The notes beneath the pieces are model-generated. The model was not told the DNA's origin, ran no database searches, and was given only the letters and a program-made list of their open reading frames with translations. Shown here piece after piece: positions 8,134 to 17,189 of a stretch of 64,000 nucleotides of DNA. The DNA comes from Acetobacter nitrogenifigens DSM 23921 = NBRC 105050 (GTDB taxonomy: Bacteria; Pseudomonadota; Alphaproteobacteria; Acetobacterales; Acetobacteraceae), in the NCBI RefSeq assembly GCF_000429165.1, contig NZ_AUBI01000001.1:248001-312000 (forward strand), given 5' to 3'. How positions within the stretch are numbered: position 1 is the stretch's first letter; every line of letters begins with the position of its first letter. A program made the position numbers and the translations under genes.

Positions 8134-9162
8134 ATGACGAACACCAAGACTATCCCCGCCACGCTGATCGCCGGCGATGGCATCGGCCCCGAGATTATGG
8201 ATTCGGTGGTCGAAATCCTCGACGCGGTCGACGCGCCGTTCGCCTGGGAAGCCCACCTGGCGGGCATGGCCGGCGTTGACGCCGTCAACGACCCCCTGCC
8301 GAAGCAGACGATCGAAAGCATCCGCAAGACAGGTCTGGCCATCAAAGGCCCGCTCACCACCCCGGTCGGCGGCGGCTTCAAGTCCATTAACGTCACGCTG
8401 CGTCAGGAGTTCGGCCTTTATTCGAACCTGCGTCCGACGAAGTCGATCATTCCGGGCAGCCGCTTCGAGAACATCGACCTTGTGATCGTCCGCGAGAACC
8501 TCGAAGGCTACTACGCGGCGATCGAGCATGTGATCCCGATGGACGGCGATCCGCGCGCCATCGCGATGAGCGGCGGCTTCCTCTCCCGCAAAGAGTGCAA
8601 CCGCATCGTCCGCTTCGCCTTCGACTACGCCCTGAAAAACGGCCGCAAGAAGGTGACGCTGGTCCACAAAGCCAACATCATCAAACAGATGTGCGGTCTG
8701 TTCCTCGAAGAAGGCCGCAAGGTCGCGGAAGAGTACAAGGGCCGCGTCGAGGTTGACGAGCGTATCGTCGACGCCTGCGCGATGCAGCTCGTCACAAACC
8801 CGTGGCAGTTCGACGTTATCGTGACGACGAACCTGTTCGGCGACATCCTCTCCGACCTGACGGCCGGTCTCGTCGGCGGTCTGGGCATGGCCCCGGGCGC
8901 GAACATCAGCGAGAAGGCGGCGATCTTTGAGGCCGTCCACGGCTCCGCGCCTGACATCGCGGGCAAGGGCGTCGCAAATCCGCTGGCGCTGCTGCTTGCC
9001 GCCGTCATGATGCTGCGCCACGTCGGACGTCAGGATCTGGCCGATCGCATCGATGCAGCGATCGCCAAGGTCATCACCGCCGGTGAAGTTCGCACCCGCG
9101 ATCTGGGCGGCACTGCCGGAACGAAGGATCTGACCGCAGCGCTGAAGCAGGCTGTGTCCTAA
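8134..9162 (+). CDS. icd: Isocitrate dehydrogenase, NAD-type (isocitrate/isopropylmalate dehydrogenase family)
   Basis: A 342-residue beta-decarboxylating dehydrogenase. It shows the family's GDGIGPEI N-terminus, the substrate segment GLYSNLRPTKS, RENLEGYYAAIEH, the Lys-bearing VTLVHKANIIKQMCGLF, the metal-binding NLFGDILSDL and HGSAPDIAGKGVANP. The short LeuB-like size and the substrate loop fit the NAD-dependent homodimeric isocitrate dehydrogenases known from acetic acid bacteria, not the 410-residue NADP enzyme of E. coli. Isopropylmalate dehydrogenase is less likely from the RENLEGYY segment. It would serve the TCA cycle. Confidence 0.85.
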   Translation: MTNTKTIPATLIAGDGIGPEIMDSVVEILDAVDAPFAWEAHLAGMAGVDAVNDPLPKQTIESIRKTGLAIKGPLTTPVGGGFKSINVTLRQEFGLYSNLRPTKSIIPGSRFENIDLVIVRENLEGYYAAIEHVIPMDGDPRAIAMSGGFLSRKECNRIVRFAFDYALKNGRKKVTLVHKANIIKQMCGLFLEEGRKVAEEYKGRVEVDERIVDACAMQLVTNPWQFDVIVTTNLFGDILSDLTAGLVGGLGMAPGANISEKAAIFEAVHGSAPDIAGKGVANPLALLLAAVMMLRHVGRQDLADRIDAAIAKVITAGEVRTRDLGGTAGTKDLTAALKQAVS

Positions 9163-9194
9163 GCTTCTTCGCCACGGCCAAGCCTATCCTGAAA

Positions 9195-9218
9195 CCGCGT
9201 CGACATGTGTCGACGCGG
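9195..9218 (+). terminator. Hairpin after isocitrate dehydrogenase
   Basis: A perfect 10-base inverted repeat (CCGCGTCGAC / GTCGACGCGG) with a 4-base loop, 32 bases after the stop codon. It has no clear U-tract, so it may be a weak intrinsic terminator or an mRNA 3'-end stabiliser. Confidence 0.6.
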
Positions 9219-9353
9219 CTTCGTCGTATACGGAGTCTATTGTCGCATCACCGGCCATGGACGGCCAAACAGATGAAAATCAAGCATATTTACCTGACGG
9301 TTACGCTTCCGTGACAGGCTTTCGCCATATAAGCGACACGGAGCCTAAAGTCA

Positions 9354-10145
9354 GTGAAGACCGCCCACGGGCTCGCCGGATCATCGCGTAGACGCCTCAC
9401 GCGCGTAACGTCCGCCAGTTCCGAAGATCGTTTTCTTTCGCCGATGCTGGCTCCACGATTTGCTCTGGACACCAAAACGCTTCGGGGCGCCGACCTTCAC
9501 CTCGATATCGCCGGACTGACCGCGCGCAGCGCACAGCGAAAACGGCGCGACGCGTTGTGGGCCTCCATAGTTGAAAGCGGCTGTTCCATCGCCGCGCGAC
9601 TTCCGCCTCACTGTCGCCTTGCGCTGCCGCTCGACTCAGTTGAGACGCCACCTGACGTCCTGATTCTTCATCTGGCGACCTCACTCATCGCCACGAAGCT
9701 GGACGCCTCACGGCTTGAACTCGAATTTGGTGAAAACACGCTCGCGTCTGAAAACGACGCCCTGTTCTACGCTTTGGCGGCCCTGCGTGACCTCGGCGTG
9801 GGATTGGTGTTCGCCGGGCTGGGCGCGGGCGTGACCAGCCTTACCCTTCTACGAGACCGCGCTTTCACCGGTCTGCTCAGCGCTCTGAAGCTCGACCGGC
9901 AGATTCTCCTGCGACCTCATACCGTCGCGGAGGCGGAGCCCCCGCTCATCCGCGCCATCGTCCGATTCGGCGCCGACTTCGGACTCACGACCCGCGCAGA
10001 CGGCGTTGATTCCCCTGAGACGCTCGCCTTTCTGACGGATGTCGGCTGCGCCGAAGGACGGGGCGCGGCGCTAGGGCATGCCGAAACTGTGCCCTGCTTC
10101 CTCTCCACGCACGGGTTCGGCGACAACGCGCACGACGAAGGTTGA
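9354..10145 (+). CDS. Degenerate EAL-domain protein
   Basis: A 263-residue protein from a GTG start. From about residue 110 it follows the EAL (cyclic-di-GMP phosphodiesterase) fold order: LELEFGENTL for the LELTE strand, DLGVGLVFAGLGAGVTSLTLLRD for the DDFG-x-GYSSL loop, LSALKLDRQIL for KlDrsfv, and TRADGVDSPETLAFLTDVGC for AEGVE. The metal-binding DD pair is replaced (AG), the N-terminal EAL triplet is absent, and the QG near the end reads RG. Catalysis is therefore unlikely; a binding or scaffold role is inferred. It is followed by a YegD-type Hsp70. Confidence 0.65.
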   Translation: MKTAHGLAGSSRRRLTRVTSASSEDRFLSPMLAPRFALDTKTLRGADLHLDIAGLTARSAQRKRRDALWASIVESGCSIAARLPPHCRLALPLDSVETPPDVLILHLATSLIATKLDASRLELEFGENTLASENDALFYALAALRDLGVGLVFAGLGAGVTSLTLLRDRAFTGLLSALKLDRQILLRPHTVAEAEPPLIRAIVRFGADFGLTTRADGVDSPETLAFLTDVGCAEGRGAALGHAETVPCFLSTHGFGDNAHDEG

Positions 10146-10199
10146 CGCCACACGGCGGACACTGGACAGGGCGAAAGACGCTCTCTATCCCCGCCGCCC

Positions 10200-11486
10200 A
10201 TGAACGACATCGCATTCTCCGAAAAGACGCGGATCGGGATCGACTTCGGCACGACGAACAGCGTCGTTGTCATACGTCAGCCCGACGGCTCAACACGCAC
10301 CGCAAGCTTCAAAAGGCCGGACGCGACGTCTGCGGAGACATGCCGCACTCTGCTGTGCTTTTGGCACGAGGAAAGCCAGGGCCGCTCGACGCGCCAGCAC
10401 GCCATTGGCGCGGAGGCGATCGAAGCCTATCTCGACGATCCCGCCGAGAGTCGGCTGATCATGTCGATGAAGTCGTACCTCGCACAGGCGAGTTTTCGCG
10501 AGACTCAGATATTCGGGCAGCGGATGACCCTTGAAAGTCTGATCGCCTCGTTTCTGCGCGAGTTGATGGCGCAGGCTGGCGTCTCCCCCGATTCCTGCGC
10601 AGTGACGGTCGGTCGGCCGATTCGCTTCGTCGGAGACGGCGCGGACGACGCGCTGGGTGAACGCAGATTGCTCGAGAGTTTCTCGCAGGCCGGCTTCACC
10701 GACGTCTCCACCCTTTTGGAGCCTGAAGCCGCCGGGTGGAAATTCGCCCAACGTCTCACCAGCCCCGCAACAGTTCTGGTCGCCGACTTTGGCGGAGGCA
10801 CAAGCGATTTCTCCGTCATGCGCTTCGATCCCACGTCCGGGAAGCCGCCCGAAGCTCTGGGTCACGCTGGCGTGGGACTTGCCGGGGACCAGTTCGACTA
10901 TCGAATCATCGACCACATTGTCTCGCCGCTGCTCGGTCGTGACAGCGTCTATCGCGTCATGGGCGGCTCTCCGCTGCCTGTCCCCATCGAATGGTACACC
11001 GCTCTGGCGCGCTGGCATCGGCTGTCGCTGATGCGCACCCCCAAAACTCTCAACGACATGGCGGAGGTAGCGCGCGGCGCCGCCGAACCGGAATTGATTG
11101 CGCGACTGATCGAACTGGTTCGCGAGCAGAATGGACAGACCCTTTACCGCGCCGTGTCCGACGTCAAAAGCGCACTGTCCTCTTCCGACCGTGCGACCCT
11201 GCGCTTCAGTCAGAAAAATTTCTCCATTGAGCAGGAAGTGACGCGCAAGGCGTTCGAGCAATGGATCGCCCCCGATCTTGCCCAATTTGAAGACGGCGTC
11301 TCCCAGGCTCTGGCCCGCGCCCAGATCGATTCGGACGGTATAGACAGAGTGTTCATGACAGGCGGAACGTCCTTCGTTCCCGCCGTCCGGGCTTTGTTCA
11401 CACGTCGTTTCGGAGAGGAGAAGGTCGAACTGGGCGGAGAGTTCGTCTCGGTTGCGGAAGGGCTGGCTCTGGCGAACCACGCGTAG
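10200..11486 (+). CDS. Hsp70-family protein, YegD type
   Basis: A 428-residue actin-fold ATPase with the Hsp70 phosphate-1 loop (GIDFGTTNSVV), connecting strand (VTVGRPIRFVG), phosphate-2 loop (VADFGGGTSDFSVM) and adenosine motif (MTGGTSFVPAVRALF). It ends without the substrate-binding domain and lid of DnaK, which makes it a YegD-like single-domain chaperone relative. Its role is unknown in general. It lies 54 bases after the degenerate EAL gene on the same strand and may be co-transcribed with it. Confidence 0.88.
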   Translation: MNDIAFSEKTRIGIDFGTTNSVVVIRQPDGSTRTASFKRPDATSAETCRTLLCFWHEESQGRSTRQHAIGAEAIEAYLDDPAESRLIMSMKSYLAQASFRETQIFGQRMTLESLIASFLRELMAQAGVSPDSCAVTVGRPIRFVGDGADDALGERRLLESFSQAGFTDVSTLLEPEAAGWKFAQRLTSPATVLVADFGGGTSDFSVMRFDPTSGKPPEALGHAGVGLAGDQFDYRIIDHIVSPLLGRDSVYRVMGGSPLPVPIEWYTALARWHRLSLMRTPKTLNDMAEVARGAAEPELIARLIELVREQNGQTLYRAVSDVKSALSSSDRATLRFSQKNFSIEQEVTRKAFEQWIAPDLAQFEDGVSQALARAQIDSDGIDRVFMTGGTSFVPAVRALFTRRFGEEKVELGGEFVSVAEGLALANHA

Positions 11487-11574
11487 CCATTCCGAAAGCC
11501 CGCCTTATGCACAACGGTGACTGGCGCCGGACGACGGTTGCCAAGGCCGAACGGCGCGGGCGAGATTGCCCGCC

Positions 11575-12978
11575 ATGAGACTCGCCGCCCGACTTCGCTC
11601 CCCCCTCCTCCGCCGTTACGTTCTGGCGCGGAGACCTTCGAATCAGGGTCCATCAGACCTGAACTTTTCCTGCCGCAACGGTAAAAGTCACGTCGATCTG
11701 GACCAGAGCGCCCTGGCGCGAATCTCGCCGCCTCGCCGCGATCGATGCAGAAGCATCCCGGCTAAAGTCACTACGCACACGAACAACTGGTCTCCGATCA
11801 AGTGGCTTTCGAGCCTGTGGCTGCCTGACACGCGCTCACGGGCGTTTCCCTCTCCGGACGCCTTGGCGCTACTCGCCAGCGCCGCAGTAGCCGCACTGGC
11901 GCCGACAGACCTCCATGCCGTGCCTATGCCAACTGCGCCCGAGGCCTCAGCAGCAGACCTCACACCTATTTTTACCTCCAGCACCCAGCTTTGGGACGCG
12001 GTAGTCGCTCTGCCCGATGGCCGCGTGGCGTTGCAGGCTCCACGTTGGCTCGGCGGAAACGGCCCGCAACTCAGTATCGCCCGCGAGAGCGAAGCGCCCG
12101 CAGCGTATCCGAACGCTTTATGGAACGCCGTTGACGGTCCCGTGGAAGAACATTTCGTGGCTCTGACCGGCATAACGCTCGCGCCGGACGAACACCTGTG
12201 GGCAGTGGACAGCGGCGTTCCCGATCGCGAAAAGCCGCCAAGCGCCGGCGCGCGCCTGATCGACATCGACACGCGCAGCGACAGCGTGACGCGCGTGTTG
12301 TCCATCGACCCCGCCGTGCTGCGCCCAGGCAGCATCCTCGGCGGCATCGCTATCCACGGACGGACGGCCTACGTGCTCGACTCCGGCGTCGCCGGTCTTC
12401 TCGTCATCGATCTGGGAAGCGGCGTCGCGCAGCGTTTCATGGACCATCACCCTGCGCTGACTGCAGGGCGGCCGATTCAGGCGAAGGACGGCGTAGTCGC
12501 GGCGCCGGACGGGCGCCCTATCGCCATCGACGCGAGCCTTATCGCCATCAGCCCCGATGGAAAATGGCTCTATGTTCAAGCCTATTGCGGACCGCTCTAT
12601 CGCGTGAACACCGCATTGCTCGACGATCCTGCGTCCACTGGAGCAGCGTTTCAGGAAGCGGCGACGCTTTGGTACAAAACCGGCGCTCTCGGCGGACTGG
12701 CGGTTGGCCGCGACGGAACCCTCTACTGGTCAGATACCGGCACAGGCAGCGTCGACAGCTACACGGCCGGCCGCATCCCGCATCACCTGATCACCGACCC
12801 TCGCCTGACATGGCCGGGCGGCCTTGCGCTCGCGCCCGATGGCCGCCTCCTTGTCCCGGCGGCGCAGCTCGATCGCGCCGCTCGCTTTCACCAGGGACAC
12901 TCGACAATCGTGTGGCCGGAAACAGTGTACGCTCTTCGCACCCCGGCGGACGCGACCTCCGACATCCTGCGTAAATAG
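11575..12978 (+). CDS. Exported major-royal-jelly/yellow-like beta-propeller protein
   Basis: Up to 467 residues. From about residue 125 it is a six-bladed propeller-like sequence with MRJP/yellow or SMP-30 features: LTGITLAPDEHLWAVDSG, GGIAIHGRTAYVLDSG, DASLIAISPDGKWLYVQ, GGLAVGRDGTLYWSDT and WPGGLALAPDGRLLVP. A hydrophobic stretch (DALALLASAAVAALAP) precedes the propeller and looks like an export signal. The preceding roughly 90 residues are Arg-rich and unlike a protein, so the true start is uncertain. The ATG at 11575 is used, with a TTG at 11566 also possible. The substrate is unknown; a lactonase-type activity is possible. Confidence 0.7.
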   Translation: MRLAARLRSPLLRRYVLARRPSNQGPSDLNFSCRNGKSHVDLDQSALARISPPRRDRCRSIPAKVTTHTNNWSPIKWLSSLWLPDTRSRAFPSPDALALLASAAVAALAPTDLHAVPMPTAPEASAADLTPIFTSSTQLWDAVVALPDGRVALQAPRWLGGNGPQLSIARESEAPAAYPNALWNAVDGPVEEHFVALTGITLAPDEHLWAVDSGVPDREKPPSAGARLIDIDTRSDSVTRVLSIDPAVLRPGSILGGIAIHGRTAYVLDSGVAGLLVIDLGSGVAQRFMDHHPALTAGRPIQAKDGVVAAPDGRPIAIDASLIAISPDGKWLYVQAYCGPLYRVNTALLDDPASTGAAFQEAATLWYKTGALGGLAVGRDGTLYWSDTGTGSVDSYTAGRIPHHLITDPRLTWPGGLALAPDGRLLVPAAQLDRAARFHQGHSTIVWPETVYALRTPADATSDILRK

Positions 12979-13027
12979 GACGCCGCCGCCTATTCGCGGG
13001 CGAGACCAGACGGGTTATATTGGACCC

Positions 13028-14428
13028 ATGCGTTATCTCTCGACCCGCGGACACGCGCCTGTTCGCTCCTTCTCCGACGTTCTCCTCGCAGGCCTCGCCG
13101 ACGACGGCGGGCTCTACATGCCCGAAAGCTGGCCACAGTTTTCCGCCGATGAGTGGCGCGCCATGCGCGGCCTGCCTTACCCGGAACTCGCCGCCCGCGT
13201 TATCGCGCCCTTCGCTGAAGGCTCAATCTCTTACGAGACCCTGCTCGAATTGTGCCGCGACGCCTACGCGCGGTTCGATCATGCCGCCATCGTGCCGTTG
13301 GTGCAGGTCGAAGACGGCCTGTTCGTGCAAGAGCTGTTCCACGGCCCGACGCTTGCCTTCAAGGACATGGCGATGCAGTTGCTCGGGCGGCTGTTCGACC
13401 ATGTGCTGACTGAGCGCGACGAACGCGTAACCATCGTCGGCGCGACCTCCGGCGACACAGGCTCTGCTGCGATCGAGGCTTGTCGTGGCCGCGACCGGCT
13501 GACCGTCGTGATTTTGCACCCGGAAGGCCGGACGTCCGAAGTTCAGCGTCGGCAGATGACGACCGTGCTGGACGCAAACATCGCGAACATCGCGGTGGAG
13601 GGCACGTTCGACGACTGCCAGGATCTGGTGAAGGCGATGTTCGCCGACGCCCCGTTCCGGACGGAGATGCGCCTTTCGGCCGTCAATTCGATCAATTGGG
13701 CAAGAATTGCGGCCCAGATTCCCTATTACGTCTACTCCGCCCTCGCGCTCGGCGCGCCGGACCGGGAGGTGTCGTTCGCCGTTCCGACCGGCAATTTCGG
13801 CAACGTGCTCGCCGCTTGGGCCGCGCGCCAGATGGGGCTGCCGATACGGCGCCTCTGCGTCGGGTCAAACCGGAACGACATCCTGACCCGCTTCCTCAAC
13901 GCGAACGACATGTCGACGCGAGAGGTCGCGCCCAGTCTGTCCCCATCAATGGACATCCAGGTCTCTTCGAACTTCGAGCGCCTGTTGTTCGAACTTCTGA
14001 ACCGCGACGCCGCAGCATGCGAGCGTCTAATGACCGGGTTTAGAGCGACCGGCAAAATGGACGTGCCGGACGAAGTCTGGAGTTCTGCGCGGGAGCTGTT
14101 TTCCGGTCTCGCCCTTGACGATCAGGCGACTGAAACCGAGATTCAGAGGCTCCACAGAGAAAGCCTCTACCTCGCCGACCCGCATAGTGCGATCGGCGTC
14201 GCGGCGGGCCGCAAATATCGGGAGGCAGGCTGCCCCACGGTCGCCATGGCGACCGCACACCCGGCGAAATTCCCAGACGCCATGCGGGCCGCCATCGGCG
14301 TCATTCCGGCGCTTCCTCCTGCGCTCGCCGATCTCTACGAACGGGAGGAGCGTTATCGCGTCGTCCCCAATCGCCTTGACGTCGTGGAAGACGCCGTGCG
14401 GATCGGCGCCCTGCACAACGCCCGTTGA
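13028..14428 (+). CDS. thrC: Threonine synthase
   Basis: A 466-residue PLP enzyme that converts O-phosphohomoserine to threonine. MRYLSTRGHAPVRSFSDVLLAGLADDGGLYMPE is the characteristic N-terminus and fixes the start. GPTLAFKDMAMQLLG carries the PLP lysine, VGATSGDTGSAAIEACRG binds the phosphate, and VPTGNFGNVLAAW and SNFERLLFE follow as in the longer type-1 threonine synthases. The upstream reading frame overlapping the MRJP-like gene has no protein character. Confidence 0.95.
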   Translation: MRYLSTRGHAPVRSFSDVLLAGLADDGGLYMPESWPQFSADEWRAMRGLPYPELAARVIAPFAEGSISYETLLELCRDAYARFDHAAIVPLVQVEDGLFVQELFHGPTLAFKDMAMQLLGRLFDHVLTERDERVTIVGATSGDTGSAAIEACRGRDRLTVVILHPEGRTSEVQRRQMTTVLDANIANIAVEGTFDDCQDLVKAMFADAPFRTEMRLSAVNSINWARIAAQIPYYVYSALALGAPDREVSFAVPTGNFGNVLAAWAARQMGLPIRRLCVGSNRNDILTRFLNANDMSTREVAPSLSPSMDIQVSSNFERLLFELLNRDAAACERLMTGFRATGKMDVPDEVWSSARELFSGLALDDQATETEIQRLHRESLYLADPHSAIGVAAGRKYREAGCPTVAMATAHPAKFPDAMRAAIGVIPALPPALADLYEREERYRVVPNRLDVVEDAVRIGALHNAR

Positions 14429-14466
14429 TTTCCCCGAAGCGGCGCGCCGTTTTTTTCAGGATCACC

Positions 14467-15732
14467 ATGACCGACCCTATTCAACAGACCCGCCTGTCTT
14501 CCGGCCTGACCGTTGTCACCGAGCGTATGGAGCGCGTCGAAACGGTGTCATTCGGAGCCTATGTCGCGACCGGCACCCGTAACGAGCGTCAGGAAGAAAA
14601 CGGCGTCTCGCATTTTCTCGAACACATGGCGTTCAAGGGCACGGCCACCCGTTCGGCGGTGCAGATCGCCGAAGAGATCGAGAATGTCGGCGGACATATC
14701 AACGCTTACACCGCGCGGGAGCAGACGGCATATTACGTCAAGCTGTTGAAGGGCGACCTCGCTCTGGGCGTCGACATCATCGGCGACATCCTGACCCATT
14801 CGTCGTTTGAAGCCGAAGAAGTAGAGCGTGAGCGTGGGGTCATCCTGCAGGAAATCGGGCAGGCCAACGACACCCCCGACGACATTATCTTCGATCATTT
14901 TCAGGAAACGGCGTTTTCCGCACAGCCCATGGGCCTGCCCACCCTCGGCACCGAGGACCTCATCCGCGAGATGAGCCGCGAGACGCTGATGTCCTATATG
15001 CGCACGCACTACACGCCCGAGAACATCGTGGTCGCCGCCGCAGGCAATCTCGAGCACGAACGCGTCGTCGATCTCGTCGCGCAGCATTTCGCGGATCTAC
15101 CAACCTCAAGCCTGCCTCCACGCCTGCCCGGCCTCTATACGGGCGGCGAATTCCGCCGCGAGAAGGACCTCGATCAGGCGCATATCGTGCTGGGCTTTCC
15201 GTCAGTCGGCTACGGCGACGACGACTATTACCCGGCGCTCCTGCTCTCGACCCTGCTCGGCGGCGGCATGTCGTCGCGACTGTTCCAGGAAATTCGCGAA
15301 AAGCGCGGACTGGTGTATTCTGTGTATTCGTTCAACGCGCCGTTCCTCGACAGCGGCCTGTTCGGCATCTACGCCGGAACGGGAGAGAAAGAAGCAAGCG
15401 AGCTTCTTCCCGTCACCATGGCCGAACTCCGCAAGGTCCAGCGTGAGGTCGGCGAAGGCGAACTGGCCCGCGCACGCGCGCAGCTCAAATCCTCCTTGCT
15501 TATGTCGCTGGAAAGCACGGGCAGCCGTTGCGAGCAAATCGCTCGGCAACTCCAGATTTTCGGCCGCCTCATCCCAATCGACGAAACCGTACGCAAGATC
15601 GACGCCGTGACCACGGCCGACGTCTGCCGCGTTGCAACGCGAATATTCGGCGGTTACCCGACCCTGGCCTCCATCGGTCCCGTAAGCGGCGTGCTTTCGC
15701 TCAGTGCGCTTCAGGAGCAACTCGCCGCATGA
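14467..15732 (+). CDS. M16 family zinc peptidase (mitochondrial processing peptidase-like)
   Basis: A 421-residue inverzincin with the HxxEH zinc motif in VSHFLEHMAFKGTATR and the third ligand Glu in the downstream ENVGGHINAYTAREQTAYY region. It also has the Arg/Tyr motif near SSRLFQEIREKRGLVYSVYS. Length equals the single-chain bacterial processing-peptidase beta-like enzymes of alphaproteobacteria. The start at MTDPIQQ follows an AGGA ribosome-binding site. Its TGA overlaps the ATG of pmbA by four bases, so the two proteases are probably translationally coupled. Confidence 0.93.
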   Translation: MTDPIQQTRLSSGLTVVTERMERVETVSFGAYVATGTRNERQEENGVSHFLEHMAFKGTATRSAVQIAEEIENVGGHINAYTAREQTAYYVKLLKGDLALGVDIIGDILTHSSFEAEEVERERGVILQEIGQANDTPDDIIFDHFQETAFSAQPMGLPTLGTEDLIREMSRETLMSYMRTHYTPENIVVAAAGNLEHERVVDLVAQHFADLPTSSLPPRLPGLYTGGEFRREKDLDQAHIVLGFPSVGYGDDDYYPALLLSTLLGGGMSSRLFQEIREKRGLVYSVYSFNAPFLDSGLFGIYAGTGEKEASELLPVTMAELRKVQREVGEGELARARAQLKSSLLMSLESTGSRCEQIARQLQIFGRLIPIDETVRKIDAVTTADVCRVATRIFGGYPTLASIGPVSGVLSLSALQEQLAA

Positions 15733-17072
15733 CCAACGCGCCTCTCGACCTCGCCTGTGACCTTGTCGCGCGCGCGAAGAAAGGCGGAGCCGACGCGGCT
15801 GACGCCGTATTTATCGGCGGAACGTCGCTGGGCGTAGGCGTCCGCTACGGCGCTACTGAAGAATTGGAACGGTCGGAGACGACCGACCTTGGCCTGCGCG
15901 TATTTCTTGGACGTCGCGCAGCCATCGTCTCGACGTCAAACCTCGATCCTGCCGGCTTCGAAGCGCTTATCGAGCAGGCTCTGGCGATGGCCCGCGTCTT
16001 GCCCGAAGACGCTCACGCCGGTTTGCCGGACAGCGCAGCGCTGATTGGGCGTATCGATCAGAACGATCTCGATCTTGTCGACCCAACTGAACCAGCGGTT
16101 GACGCGCTTCTTGACCGCGCGCGCGCGGTCGAAGACGCGGCGCGCGCCATTGGCGGCGTAACCAACACCTCAGGCGCCAGCGCAAGCTGGGGCCGTAGTG
16201 AAGTGGCGCTGGCGAGCACTCTTGGCGTCGCCGGCCACTACGCCCGCACGAGCCATTCCATGTCCATCAGTGTGCTGGCGGGCGAAGGCACTGACATGCA
16301 GCGGGATTACGATTACGATTCCGCCGTACATCTCAGCGATCTTGGTGACCCTACCGCCGTCGGCACTAGCGCAGGCCGCAAGGCAGTGGCCCGTTTGAAC
16401 CCGTCGCGACCGCGCACCGGCGCATTTCCGGTCGTTTTCGATCCACGCATCTCAAACAGTTTCCTGGGGCATCTGAGCGGCGCGATCAACGGGGCTTCGA
16501 TCGCACGCGGCACATCCTTTCTCAAAACGAAGCTTGGTGAGCGTATTTTCGCGGACGGCGTCTCCGTCATCGACGATCCGACGCGCAGGCGCGGCGCGCG
16601 CTCTCGCCCGTTCGACGGTGAAGGCCTTCGCTGCGAGACGCTGTCGCTTGTCGAAGACGGCGTCCTGCAAACCTGGGTGTTGGACAGCCGAAGCGGCAGA
16701 CAACTCGGATTGCGTAGCAACGGCCGTGCTACGCGAGGGGCGTCCTCTCCTCCATCGCCGGGATTGACCAACCTGTTCTTTACGCCGGGACAGGAAACAC
16801 CCGAAGCATTGATGTCCGATATTCAGGAGGGCCTCTACATCACTGAGATGATGGGTTCCGCCATCAACGGCATTACCGGCGATTACAGCCGTGGCGGCGC
16901 AGGTTTCATGATCCGCAATGGACAACTGGCCGAACCGATTGCCGAATTCACAATCGCCGGCAATCTTTTGGACATGTTCGCCCGTATAAGATTGGCCAAC
17001 GATCTTCGTTTCCGCTTTGGTTCGGACGCTCCTACCCTGCGGATCGACGCGCTAAGCGTGGCCGGAGCCTGA
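15729..17072 (+). CDS. pmbA: Metalloprotease PmbA/TldE
   Basis: A 447-residue partner of the TldD/TldE peptidase complex. It shows GVRYGATEELERSETTDLGLRVFLGRRAAIVST at the N-terminus, VVFDPRISNSFLGHLSGAINGASIARGTSFLK in the middle and ITGDYSRGGAGFMIRNGQLAEPI at the end, all conserved in the family. TldD/E process modified peptides and take part in antitoxin turnover. The zinc-binding HExxxH belongs to TldD and is not expected here. It starts inside the stop codon of the M16 peptidase. A strong hairpin follows. Confidence 0.92.
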   Translation: MTNAPLDLACDLVARAKKGGADAADAVFIGGTSLGVGVRYGATEELERSETTDLGLRVFLGRRAAIVSTSNLDPAGFEALIEQALAMARVLPEDAHAGLPDSAALIGRIDQNDLDLVDPTEPAVDALLDRARAVEDAARAIGGVTNTSGASASWGRSEVALASTLGVAGHYARTSHSMSISVLAGEGTDMQRDYDYDSAVHLSDLGDPTAVGTSAGRKAVARLNPSRPRTGAFPVVFDPRISNSFLGHLSGAINGASIARGTSFLKTKLGERIFADGVSVIDDPTRRRGARSRPFDGEGLRCETLSLVEDGVLQTWVLDSRSGRQLGLRSNGRATRGASSPPSPGLTNLFFTPGQETPEALMSDIQEGLYITEMMGSAINGITGDYSRGGAGFMIRNGQLAEPIAEFTIAGNLLDMFARIRLANDLRFRFGSDAPTLRIDALSVAGA

Positions 17073-17086
17073 GCTTCCAGGGACAG

Positions 17087-17120
17087 ACGTCCTGTTCGCA
17101 AGTACATGCGAACAGGACGT
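17087..17120 (+). terminator. Long perfect hairpin after pmbA
   Basis: A 14-base perfect inverted repeat (ACGTCCTGTTCGCA / TGCGAACAGGACGT) with a 6-base loop, 14 bases after the pmbA stop. There is no U-run behind it. It probably ends or protects the M16-pmbA transcript, and a protein-binding palindrome is the alternative. Confidence 0.7.
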
Positions 17121-17189
17121 AACGTCTTACCGGACGCTTGCGCCCCTGTGATCGCGAAGCTCTCTGTTTAATTCCTGAGGAGACCTCCA

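Noticed and set aside
12824-13027. Upstream extension of thrC overlapping the MRJP-like gene
   Set aside because: Threonine synthase begins with MRYLSTRG at 13028; the extension is a frame shadow.
14437-14455. CGGCGCGCCG followed by T7 as a terminator between thrC and the M16 peptidase
   Set aside because: The stem has no room for a loop, and the M16 ribosome-binding site follows at once.
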